This document shows positions 1 to 10,362 of a stretch of 64,000 bases of DNA, in pieces. The notes under the pieces were generated by a model. It had not been told where the DNA came from. It was given only the letters and a program-made list of their open reading frames with translations, and made no database searches. A program made the translations under genes and the position numbers. The stretch's first letter is position 1. Every line of letters starts with the position of its first letter. Origin of the DNA: Ascoidea rubescens DSM 1968 (lineage: Eukaryota > Ascomycota > Saccharomycetes > Ascoideales > Ascoideaceae); NCBI RefSeq assembly GCF_001661345.1, contig NW_017962914.1, forward strand, positions 646,439 to 710,438. Direction: 5' to 3'.

Positions 1-2283
1 GTTGATTTATTTACAAAATTGTCAAGATTTTCAATATTCTCAAATCTTGATATGGATGCGATTTGTTTATTAATGTCCCAGATTAGAAATGGCCCAACGG
101 GACTTTCGTCGCAGGCCGTTATCTCGACCAATAACAGCTGAGAAAATGCTGTCAAAGGTTGTTGAAATATCCTTCCTCTTCCACCTCCCTCAAACACGTT
201 ACATTGGAAATTCGAGTTGCTGATTTCCAGAGTCTTTCCGCAAAACGTGATATAATTTAGTCGTTATAATGCGGTGATATTGCGGTGCTGCTGTTCTCTG
301 GACCAATCAGAGCTTTTGAAGAACAATGTGAGCCCCGGGGCAGAGCAACTAAGCGAATGTGTGTCCCCAAAGTAGTTTGTTTTGCGCCATCTCTGCTCTT
401 CCTAATAACATCCCTGTTTCATTCCATGTGGCTAGACGCAGCTGATAACGCGTGTTTTCATTTTCTCACGTGCATAGGCAGCTTGTTTGTTTTCATGTGT
501 AGCATAGGCTGTCTAATCCTGTGATTTGTTCTCGGTTATTCATTTATGTCAGCCTGGTTTTGCCTAAGCAGGAGGTATTAGGACTGCCAGCATTCAAAAT
601 GGTTTGCTTCTCTGTTGCAAAAGGTCCACCGGATGGTGTTAGCTGTGCTTGTGATTCAGTGAAGCAACCAACGGATACAACCAGATAGCAACTTCTCACA
701 ACGATGCACCCAGACGCGCTCCTGCAGATCTGTGGGCTTTAAAACTAGTGCTGCAAATAACCCCGTGACAAAATCGATTAAGAGAATAGTAACGGGGTTT
801 GGTGTAGCTTGATTCTGGGTTTTTCCTTGTCCGTTTCTTTTGTTCCACTACTTCCAAGGTCAAAACTATTGCTATTGCAAACTTGTGGCCACAGATTTTC
901 TTACTGTTTTTTAGCTGAAGCTTCCAGGGCGTATGGAAAAGGCGTCTTTCAATACGGCAAAATCACCTTCTCTAATTGCGATTTCTGAATTGGTTTCCGC
1001 CAGTTTTCCCGAAAGGATAATTTCTGTTCTTCCTTAGAATCGACGTTTCGGTTTTCCTTGAAACAGAAACAGAAAATACTGAATCATGGAACATGATCAT
1101 TTTCAAGAATGCTCAAAAATAATCACGACATTTTTTTCTCAACAAAACCGACCAATTTGCAGATGCACTTTCTGATAAGATTGTTTTTTTGCAGACCGAC
1201 GACTGAATTCTCCGAACAATAAAACGAAATTAGTCTTTTTTAAGCTTCGTTTTGGTGTTCAAAAAAGAAAAGTCCGAATACACTTGGGGAAGCAAAGAGG
1301 GTAATTTACACAGGTTTGATTCTCTTTCTTTTCTCAACTGATAGTGGGTATGCTTCATTGATATTCTAGTGACGCCATTTGAGATAGCATTATTCAAAGT
1401 ATTGCATTTTCACGAGAGCGTCACTGATAACGCTCCGTTTTTGCTTGCTCTGATAAAAGATAAAGCCTCAAGCAGTAGAGTTGTGTTGCTATTCTCTAAT
1501 TTTTTGTTTCTATGGCTTTCTGTAATCTCTTATCATTCTCTTTTTTTTGACACTCTCCACCCCAAACCACCCTTTTAGTGTTTGCGAAAAGGCGATTTCA
1601 AAACATTGAAAATTTCCAATGCCTCTTTTGTGGAACCTGGTCACAAAACTCCAGTGCCTCCAAAAACGGAACACATTCCGTGTTTTTATAACTTTTCAAA
1701 CACTTTCTCAAATCCACAGCCAAAACAGACATACCTGGCTGTTTATCTTCAATAATTTTATAATTTTCCATCAGAATTTCTTATTTTTATAGTTTAAAAT
1801 TGTATCAATGACATTCTGTTCAGAGAGACTTTTCAATCTGAGTTCTTGATTGATGCTCATCTCCATCGTTTTCTTGTTGCTGTATGTATCACTCCTTCAA
1901 TAGAGACTGCTTGACAGATACATGAATAAATAATACCACTTAAATAACTTTATTTCCACCACCCATACATGCTACATATTATACACACTAATATACAATA
2001 TTGCAGTCTTGCCAGCGTTATTATCACTTGCTCCTCTCCCATTTAAATAGTTTTTGGAAATACATAGAACAGTCAAAACAGTCAAAACAGTCAAAACAGT
2101 CTACTATCAGTCACTAGTTGTAATGTACGCTACAGTTATTGCCTGTCTAATAAATCGTAAACTAAGAAGTATGCATTATTAAAATTATTAAAATCTAATC
2201 AAATATAGAACTTTTAACTAACAAAAGAAAATTGTCGTAAGAAAATAAAAAAATAAAATAAAATAAAATAAAAACTAGCTAGA
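1..2283. other. Gene-poor left edge
   Basis: I see no convincing gene here. Frames of 60-80 codons exist near 285-524 and 1369-1578, but they begin at non-ATG codons, are rich in Phe and Leu as AT-rich random sequence is, and match nothing I know. The first 700 bases are richer in G+C than the rest, like other promoter-proximal islands in this window, so a gene may start to the left. A 10-base unit (ACAGTCAAAA) is repeated about three times near 2069-2102, and a short AAAAT run lies at about 2249-2273, just past the 3' end of the permease gene. Confidence 0.6.
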
Positions 2284-4038
2284 TTAATCTTCAGAAAACC
2301 AGCGAAATAATCTTTTAAAGTATGCCAATGGGTTATACCAACAAAATGGTTTTTTTGGTGGTGCATTTCTTTTTCTCTCATCAAGCAACGCATAATATTC
2401 CTTTTCATATTCTTCAATTTCATCCAATCCTGTTGTTAAATCAACTTCTTCACTCTTTTTCCATTTGGTTCTCTTCAACAATTTCCATCCAATAAAGATA
2501 GAAATATCAATAAAAATCATAATATACGAAAATAAAAACGTTTCAACATTCCACCACCCTGGCAAAAACACTGTATAACCTGAAAGAAAAACCATGATAA
2601 ATGCACAAGTCAATCCAAACATGGCTGTATATGGTTGGAAATACCCTCTATATGGTAATGTTCTTCTATCAATACCTTGGACTTTCATGGCTTTAAAGAA
2701 AAAAATGTATGTGGTACATGAAACACAATAATTAATTAATTGAGATGTTGTAATAAGATTAACAATCCAATTTAATACTTTAGCTGAACTATTGCCCAAT
2801 TGCAAAAATGATAAAAATGACCATGCTAACGAAACCAAGACTGCATACATTGGAACACCGGTTTTTGTGCAATATGCAAAGATTTTTGGTGCATGTCCAA
2901 CTTTTGCCAACCCATAAAGAGTTCTTGATGAACAATAAGTATAAGAATTACCCGATGAAAAAGCAGATGTAATTAAAGCAGCATTAACAATATCAGGCAA
3001 TGTACTGATTTTCATGTTATTCATGGCAATAACAAAGGCTGAAGCGCCAGCACCTGGCCTGCCATTGGTAATAGCATCAATTAATGATGGGTCTCTTGAT
3101 GAACAAACAATACCAGTACAAAGAACAATACCAACAAAAATAATAGCCAATCTATAAAAAACAGTCTTGAAAGCAGTCTTCATGTTGACTCTTGGATTGA
3201 TGGCTTCAGCTGCTGTCATTGCAACATATTCTGGGCCAGCAACTGTAAAACAAGCTTGGATCAAACAAGAAAAAAAACCTAAAAATCGACCCCAATCTCC
3301 AGTTGAAATATATTCATTCATTGGTCCAGGAATGGTCCAATTTCTAAAACCGTAAACATCTCTTTGAGGGTTTCCACCAACCATTGTAACAAAAGTGAAA
3401 ACCATTAAACCGATGGCCAAAATAATTTTACCGATTGAAAGCCAAAATTCAATTTCTCCATAAAATGAAACAGCAAAAACATTGATGCAAAAATAAAGAA
3501 AGACTTGGATAACTAATGGAATAGCAGCAGAGTAATCGTTTCTCCAAAAGTGAATAATAGTGTTAACACCAACCACTTCATAAGGAATTAAAGCGGCTTC
3601 CAAAAACCAGAAATTCCAACCGGCCATGATTTCAAAAGCATCATCACAGCATCTACCAGCTAAAGTGATAAAAGGAGAAGCAATAGGTAAATAGGTAACC
3701 ATTTCGGCAACAGTGGCTGTTATAGCAAAAATTGGTATGATCCAGATCATGAAACCTAATAATAAAGATAATGGACCACCTTTATACAACCCATTTTGTA
3801 GAGAGATGAAAATAGCAGTTCCAATAACACCAGAAAAGGCAATTAAATAAATCATTCTCCTCTTAAGTTTTCTCTTTGTAGTATGATATTCAACAACCTC
3901 ACTTTCAGTGTCGGTGGTGACTTGGTTTTTAGTTTTTTCATCCAGTTTGATGTCATAATTATTATGATGAGCAGTTTCCTTTACCACCTTTGGAGGTAAA
4001 GGGATAAAGCAATCATACAAAACACCAGAAACTGTCAT
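2284..4038 (-). CDS. AGP2: AGP2-type amino acid/polyamine permease
   Basis: This 584-residue protein belongs to the fungal amino acid permease (AAT/APC) family and is closest, by recall of conserved blocks, to S. cerevisiae Agp2 (596 aa). Agp2 is a plasma-membrane protein needed for carnitine and polyamine uptake and thought to act partly as a sensor. About 12 hydrophobic segments run from residue 62 to 530, after a hydrophilic cytosolic N-terminus. Family-typical blocks include SGVIGTAIF in TM1, NFWFLEAALIPYE, YGEIEFWL, the pair RPGAGAS and FVIAMNNMKI, and NSYTYCSSRTLYGLA. The short acidic then basic C-tail lacks the long extension of SPS-sensor proteins such as Ssy1. The start is a plain ATG. 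The gene stands alone on the minus strand behind a 1.9-kb spacer, with a TATA-like box about 206 bases upstream. Substrate cannot be read from sequence. Confidence 0.88.
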   Translation of the reverse strand: MTVSGVLYDCFIPLPPKVVKETAHHNNYDIKLDEKTKNQVTTDTESEVVEYHTTKRKLKRRMIYLIAFSGVIGTAIFISLQNGLYKGGPLSLLLGFMIWIIPIFAITATVAEMVTYLPIASPFITLAGRCCDDAFEIMAGWNFWFLEAALIPYEVVGVNTIIHFWRNDYSAAIPLVIQVFLYFCINVFAVSFYGEIEFWLSIGKIILAIGLMVFTFVTMVGGNPQRDVYGFRNWTIPGPMNEYISTGDWGRFLGFFSCLIQACFTVAGPEYVAMTAAEAINPRVNMKTAFKTVFYRLAIIFVGIVLCTGIVCSSRDPSLIDAITNGRPGAGASAFVIAMNNMKISTLPDIVNAALITSAFSSGNSYTYCSSRTLYGLAKVGHAPKIFAYCTKTGVPMYAVLVSLAWSFLSFLQLGNSSAKVLNWIVNLITTSQLINYCVSCTTYIFFFKAMKVQGIDRRTLPYRGYFQPYTAMFGLTCAFIMVFLSGYTVFLPGWWNVETFLFSYIMIFIDISIFIGWKLLKRTKWKKSEEVDLTTGLDEIEEYEKEYYALLDERKRNAPPKKPFCWYNPLAYFKRLFRWFSED

Positions 4039-4188
4039 GGTGTTTCAAAGGTTTATTATGTGAAAATTAAGAGTATGAGCAGAAATATGTAATGTGTGAA
4101 GGATTATTAAAGAAAAAGCACTCTGTATTTGTAAATGCTGAAATGCAAAACAAGAAAAAAGGGCATGAGATAGAATAAATTTATAATG

Positions 4189-4220
<32 letters not shown>

Positions 4221-5995
4221 TTAAAGGGTGCAAAAGGTTGAGGTATTTATACCTGTAGATTTATTTTATTGTTATGGATTGACATAGAAAAAGAAAAAGA
4301 AAAGAAATGAATAAGATGGAGTTAGACTAATTGTTGCTTGAAATTGTGAAAATCAAAGTGATTAAAATCAAATAAGAAATTGGTCGTTTTTTTTTTAATT
4401 TTTTATTTTCTTTTTTCTTTTTAATTTTTATTCATTAAAATTGGGTTATTTGAAGAGAATAAGCACTGAATTTTAATTTTTATTCTTAATTGAATAAAAA
4501 GTAGCATGTTTAATACTGTTTAATACTGTTTAATAATGTTTAATAGTGTGTAATATGAAATTTTGTTGGAAAGAAATCAAACAAAGCTAGAGACAAAGTT
4601 TAATATAAAACTGTTTTTTTTTTCTTTTTGTTTTTCGTTATAGTATTTATTAGAAAGGTTTTATTCGACCAAACTAACTTTGATAAAGACTTTTAGAGTT
4701 TAAAACCAAGAGAATATTGTGAATATTGAGAGAATATAATTGAATATTGTTGAAGACAAGAAGTTTAAAGGAAGCAGATTAAGCTGAAGAAAGGAGAAAA
4801 TTGCATTTTTAATAAAACAAAAGTGTATATAAATTATCATAAGGAGTATGTTTTTTGCCAGTTTTCAGTGAAAGAGAGAAAAAAGTGTCAAATTGAATCT
4901 CTAGAAACAGACTAAGCAAATGCTTAAATGAGAGTGAGTGAGCTTGTTTGGAGCTCACTCAGAAAAGGAAAAGAAAAATAAATATGTCTCGAACTTTATG
5001 TTAGATAATGGAAGATCCTGTTTTGATGGTGGAAAAGAAAATTGGATGCAAAGAATTGCCATTTTGGTTACAAGGTGAAAGCATCCTGTTATTTGAGGTG
5101 TTTCCCCGCAGCAAAGCACACGGCATTCCAAAGTAATTCAAAGCTAAATTCAAAATACGATGAAACACAAAAATGAGCAAAAGATTATGTAATCGTAAAC
5201 AGAGATTGAGAAAGAATTGAGGCAGGTTACCCTGATATCACATGAATAGGTCGGAATGAATTTGGGGCAGGGAGCTGATAACGATTCGGGATCGGCTCAG
5301 GAGCTAGAAGCAAAGCTGATTACGTAAGAGAGAGGAATCGGCAATGAGTTTCTTTTTTTGGCATCGAATTAGTAATGGAGAAGTTTGTTAAGTAAATTTT
5401 AAAGTGAAAAATAAAGGAAAGGAAAAAATACTGAAACAGATTTATAGTATTGATTAATTGGAGATGATTAATTTTTAATCTATTTCAGGAAAAACTAGAG
5501 AAGGGCAAAATGGATTGAAAAAAAATATAAGTAAAATGTAAGTAAAATGGATTGAAATATATTGAATTGGAATAAATTGAAATGAATTTAAAATGGCGGT
5601 TTTTGAGTTTCGATAAGCTGATGGCGATTAACTGATTAACTCCCTATTTTGACAATCAAACATGGTCACGTTGATTAGTGTTTTAATTATTTATTTTTAA
5701 TATATTACTTAATATATTATTTATATATAGCTCCTTTGAGAATTTAAAAGAATACAAAAGCAGATGCGAATAAAGTTTAGAGAGTATTATTACTGAATAA
5801 AAGAAATAAAAATATTCATAAAAGAAAATATATTATAGGTTGATAGTAATACTATAAAAAGAAATGAAGATTGTAAGCATATGTGTATAAAATAATTAAT
5901 TGTAGGACCATTAAGAAAAACGCCATAGAAGTAGATGAAAATGAGGAGAAATAAAAACCATAAACTAGATGTAAATATTTGTTATTTCGAGCTGA
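4039..5995. other. Long AT-rich spacer upstream of the permease
   Basis: I find no gene in these 1.96 kb. The part next to 4038 is the permease promoter and leader. It holds purine-rich runs near 4190-4220 and a TATA-like box at 4244-4251. A tandem TGTTTAATA(C/A) repeat lies at about 4508-4550. A perfect 10-base stem with a 7-base loop (TGAGTGAGCT ... AGCTCACTCA) lies at 4935-4961. Several GATA cores near 5275-5320 could be nitrogen-regulation sites, which would suit a permease, but such cores are common by chance. Confidence 0.5.
4244..4251 (-). promoter_or_regulatory. TATA-like box of the permease gene
   Basis: The minus strand reads TATAAATA here, about 206 bases before the ATG. It lies inside a short perfect palindrome (AGGTAT TT ATACCT, 4241-4254). 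The distance is long but within the yeast range, so the call is tentative. Confidence 0.35.
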
Positions 5996-6358
5996 TTAAT
6001 ATTGGTAGTAATCAACATCGCCAACAGAATTAAAATCATCAGCAAAACTCGAGACAACTGGTTGCCATACAAGTTCATCGGAAGTAAAATAATCAACTTC
6101 AGCAACTTTGTTTTCGGTGTTTGTAAAAGGATCAACAACTTCTTCGCTTGGAGAATTGATTTCGCTGCTAAAGCTGCTAGTTCTTGTTCTACCCAAATTA
6201 TTATTATAGAGTTCAACAGCGTCAACTTCTACAATAGAAGGATTGGTGTCCTTTGATTGAATGGGTTCATCGTGGTTGTGCAACAAGTGGGTAATTTGAA
6301 CAGCATCATTGATGTTAATGAAATCAGCATTATCAGAAGTAAAAGTAGAGTAAACCAT
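5996..6358 (-). CDS. Orphan acidic 120-aa protein
   Basis: I do not recognise this gene. The frame starts at a real ATG, encodes 120 residues, and has balanced composition, unlike the low-complexity frames around it. The product is acidic with no membrane segment or signal peptide. It contains an Arg-Thr-Arg-Thr-Ser-Ser-Phe stretch at about residues 57-63 that resembles a basophilic kinase site, and it ends in an acidic, aromatic tail (Asp-Val-Asp-Tyr-Tyr-Gln-Tyr). The leader upstream of 6358 is A-rich on the coding strand, as expected of a transcribed yeast gene. The overlapping frames on the plus strand and in another minus frame look like shadows. It could be a regulatory or stress protein, but that is a guess. 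Confidence 0.55.
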   Translation of the reverse strand: MVYSTFTSDNADFININDAVQITHLLHNHDEPIQSKDTNPSIVEVDAVELYNNNLGRTRTSSFSSEINSPSEEVVDPFTNTENKVAEVDYFTSDELVWQPVVSSFADDFNSVGDVDYYQY

Positions 6359-9091
6359 TGTGATTGTATTGTGAAGAATTGAAGATTAAAAATTAAAAAT
6401 CAAGATGAGCAACAAGATTAGTATAAGATTAATATAAGTTTGAGGATTGAAGATTGTGATTGTGGTGATGAGTAGAATAAAGAAAACTCGAAAAAGGCGA
6501 GGATGAAGGATACTTAAATATCAAAAAAACATAGCAAAGCATTTTGTATTTCTGATAGTTTTCAAAATAGGATTACTCACAAAATCTAAATATTATGATA
6601 CAGACTCAAGATAGCTGTTTAAACCACCATGAACAAATCACCAAGCAGACTCTAGGCAAGATAATTGAGCAAATTTGCGAAAGCGTTGCAGAAGAGCTCT
6701 ATCTCTCTGGCTGTTGCTTCATCGCTATGCAAATAGAAAACTTAGATCGGTTGACTCCAGTTCTCCATACATTTCCAGGGAAGACCATCCCTCGTTTGAA
6801 AAGTCACAGGCTCTTGTCGTTGAAATTTGTGTCAAACTGAGCATTCGCTCCGTTTCGTTGCGTTTCTCCAAACAAACAGCTCCCGCTCCAGCGTCGGAAC
6901 GCTGCTCTTAGTGTGGAACCCAAAATATGCTTGTTTTGTCCAATCTAACCAGCGCTTGCGGGACACATGGACAACGAAAGATCAGGCCCCGTGGGCTCGC
7001 TATCTCAGACATCCAGCACACAGTGGTCACATGCTGCGTCCGCCCAAAGCTATGGCCCCGAGGAATCTGTCCGGGCCCGCGCACAGTCCACAATGGCAGC
7101 CTGGGTTTGCAAGCACTGCACGTGGACTGGCCCTCAACAAACAGTGCGCTGGGCCGTGGTGATCTCACTTTGCCCTTCCTGGAAGCAGCAATCCCGTGCC
7201 AAAAGCAGCTCTTTTGGGAGCCCACGCGTGCCATTAGCCCATTTCAACGAAAAGCAGCACACTTCCCTTTCGCCTCTTGCTAGGTCACCGGGTCATCTCT
7301 ACCTGGATGCTCAAACAGACATTACAAAGCTAGCCAGACACATTTCAAAAAAAGGGCAAGTTCGTCTGGAGCAATGGTAGCACAACTGTCACACAGACTT
7401 GCTGCTGGGATACCACAGCGCCAGCCCACGCGGACTGGTCCCTTAGACGAATATTCTGAATATCCTGGAACTCTCTGGAATATTAAATTTACTGGAACTA
7501 ACTAAAATTAGCGTTGTATTGTCTTGGGTTTTGTAATAAAATAATTATTTTCTCGATAGCCTATCCTTCAGTTTTTACTTGTTCTTTTTTCAAACAAATC
7601 AGTTTTTTGCTTCCTTTTTTACTTTCTTATTCTCTAACAAATTCTTCGCATGTTGTATTTTCATATTGCAACTCTCTCTGAAACGACTCATTTTTTTCTC
7701 TTTTTTACATGAGCTGAGGTTATTGACTTTCACTACCGGCTAGTCCCTTTTAAGAAACAACATTATGAACGATTTTGCTCCTTGTTTGTTGCTGACTGTG
7801 ATGTTTTTGTTGAATTTGACCCGTTCCTTCATTCTCTATTTGAGAAACCACGCAGCTTGGTGAGAACTCGGAGTTGCTTTTTTGGTGATTTTGTCTAAAC
7901 TTAATTTAGGTTTCGTTTTTGTTTGGCGATTAGAGCTTATCCTCGATATCATTACATAATCGTTCAATCAGCGAGCAACCACTCAACATCTCAGTCATTT
8001 CTCTACCTTTCTATTAAAAATCACACTACAAATCGCGTTTGGGATCAATTTGATTGTACTGTTATTGGAAGATTCTTTTATCAAATAAAAATGATCCTAT
8101 GCCGTTTGCGAGTGTAGGTTTCTATTGTATTTTTTTTATTGACACCTATCTGATGAAAATCGTCATATTATTTTACCTTTATGAGTGGTGCTGGAAAATA
8201 ACAATAAATAAAATTATTAATTCAGTAATTTAACAACATTTAATAATATTTTTAATTTTATTTAAGAAACAACAGTAAATAATTATTTAAAACTCTTAAT
8301 AACTAGTATATTACATCATACCAATTATGGGAATATTTTAGTTTACTCAAATCCTTTAATCGGCTTAAACGGACCGCAAACGCTGCCGTCGGAGCTGACG
8401 CACTCCGGAAAAGTGTGTGTTTTCCGAACTGTTCCATTTGTCTCGAAATGACGATGATTCTCAAAGTACTCGATTCGGGAAAACATGTGCCAAACAATCA
8501 CACACTACTTGGGTTTTCAAAGGTCTTCTGTTGTGAATCTACACTCTTGACGTCAATTTCGTGCCACTATCACAATGAAAACACCTCAGTTTTCCACCGT
8601 CCAATGGTCGCAGCCCGTACCGATCGTTTCATATAAAAAATCAACTACGAGTGCGGAAATCCTCAGGTTAAGCATTATTAAATTTATTTCTGTTAGAGTT
8701 TTTACCCCAGATTATATGAGACAAGTATTAATCTTAATAATCTTAATCTGGAATCTATCCAACTGTATTCCATTTCTTCAACATTCAAAAGCTAATCCAA
8801 AAAAACTCTAAATGACATTCTAACACTATTTGACTCAAGTCGCTTTTTATTTTCTCGTTTTCGTCCATCTAAAAAATTAGCATTATATTGGCTTTTTCTA
8901 TATAAATCGCTTTTTTTTTCTTAATTATTTTCTTTCAACCTTTCATCTTTCCCATCACCATCATCATATTATACATAAACTTACACTAAATATAATTACA
9001 ACCAATCAATTAATTATATTTGCTCACATTATATCTACATTATATTTGCTCATTTTATTACTACTACAATATACTACATTTTACATCGGCC
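6359..9091. other. 2.7-kb spacer containing a GC-rich island
   Basis: No gene is supported. From about 6850 to 7450 base composition rises sharply: I count 40 G/C in the 60 bases 7021-7080, against about 20-30 percent nearby. The island carries overlapping frames of 78-137 codons on both strands. None has a recognisable domain, none stands out from the others, and stop codons are simply rare in GC-rich DNA. I looked for SRP RNA, RNase P and spliceosomal RNA landmarks and saw none. A second, weaker rise lies at 8340-8640, upstream of the small gene at 9092. Confidence 0.5.
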
Positions 9092-9259
9092 ATGAATACC
9101 TTACGTGTTTCTTCAATTGCAACTGCTGCTCGTTGTTATATAAAATTTTCTGATGTTGTCAAAGTTGCTAGCTTGATTCCTCAACATCTTGTGCAAAAAA
9201 AAGCTGCCAATGATATTAAAAGAGTAGGCGAGAAATTTAAATACTCCTACACTCACTAA
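9092..9259 (+). CDS. Possible small mitochondrial protein, 55 aa
   Basis: This is a 55-residue frame from an ATG at 9092. The frame stays open upstream, but with no earlier ATG. The first 20 residues are rich in Arg, Ser, Thr, Ala and aliphatic residues with no acidic residue, like a mitochondrial presequence. The remainder is basic and could form one amphipathic helix. A TATATAA-like box occurs near 8900 and the leader is A/T-rich without upstream ATG clutter, both typical of small highly expressed yeast genes. I do not recognise a homologue. It could be a small respiratory-chain or ribosome component, or a chance frame. Confidence 0.45.
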   Translation: MNTLRVSSIATAARCYIKFSDVVKVASLIPQHLVQKKAANDIKRVGEKFKYSYTH

Positions 9260-10362
9260 TAATAAAACTTACACTGCGTTATATAACTAATAATGATATA
9301 TCTCATTTTTGGCTTGAGATTTTATTTTAATCTTGAAAAGCTTTGTTCATGAAAAGCCTATGGTTTGGCTCTGTACTATTAAATTTGGTTTTATTTTTTT
9401 TCACTTGCTTTTGCTTTGGTACTAAATTTTTTATTTTGTTTTATTTGTTTTTGACATTATGTTATTCAAACTCATAAATTACTTGGAATTGAATAGAAAT
9501 TGATTTGCAATTTTATTCAATAAAAAAAAAAAATATCAAAATTTAAAAATAGTTTTGAATGGTTTTTTCTTCATATGTTTTAATGACTTAGAAGTAGCTA
9601 TGCTGGTTTTAGCACTATATCTTTCAATCATATGATTTTTTCTTTTATAATTTTTTTTCTAACAATGTTTTTTTTTATAAATTAATGCAACTGTTTTTCA
9701 AGTCGATTATAATTGTTTTGTACGTTTTAATTTTTACTTATTCAAACTCTTCACAACTTGACCAGTTCAATTAAACGCAAACAAAGAAAAATCCATGTAT
9801 GATTTATTCCATCATATTTTCATAATATAAACTTACATCTCATCAAATCAATCGTCTCGTTGTATGTTCACCAGTTCTAAACTATATAAAAATATCGTTA
9901 GATAACTACATCTTATACTGCTATCTGATAGTCAACTTAACCCAAAATAGGAACCAATGGTTTTCATAGCCGTTTGCTTTCAAGCCCGGATTTTCTCCCA
10001 AACCCTTCCACACGGTATCTCCCGGGAACTGCATCGAACCATACTCAAAAACAATTCTCCCTTTTCATTTTCGGCTTTTGATTTATACGAAACAACAACA
10101 CAGAAAAAGAAAAAACCATTCACTCGGAAAAACTCATTTCGGCTTCTGAAAATAGAGCTTTAAAAACAAAAGCAAAAAAAACAAACACAATTGAGTATAA
10201 CATGAATTAAAAATAATAGTGCAAAATGACTCTCTAAAGTATTTAAAAAAATAAAAAAATAAAAAAATAAAAAAAAATGAAATGGAAAATAAAATATATC
10301 TATAAACTAAATAAAATTATTTTTTTAGTAGATAAGTAAGAAAAAAATTAAAAATATGCTAT
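9260..10362. other. AT-rich spacer between the small gene and CCH1
   Basis: No gene is seen. The stretch is strongly AT-rich with T-runs and A-runs, including a repeated AAAATAAA tract near 10240-10275 just downstream of the CCH1 stop. One frame at 9957-10163 begins with ATG but ends in a Lys-rich low-complexity tail and resembles nothing known. Confidence 0.5.

Noticed and set aside
285-524. 79-codon hydrophobic frame at the left edge
   Set aside because: It starts at a non-ATG codon and no family resemblance or supporting context is visible.
6595-7380. Overlapping frames of 78-137 codons on both strands in the GC-rich island
   Set aside because: They overlap each other in five frames, lack known domains and owe their length to few stops in GC-rich DNA.
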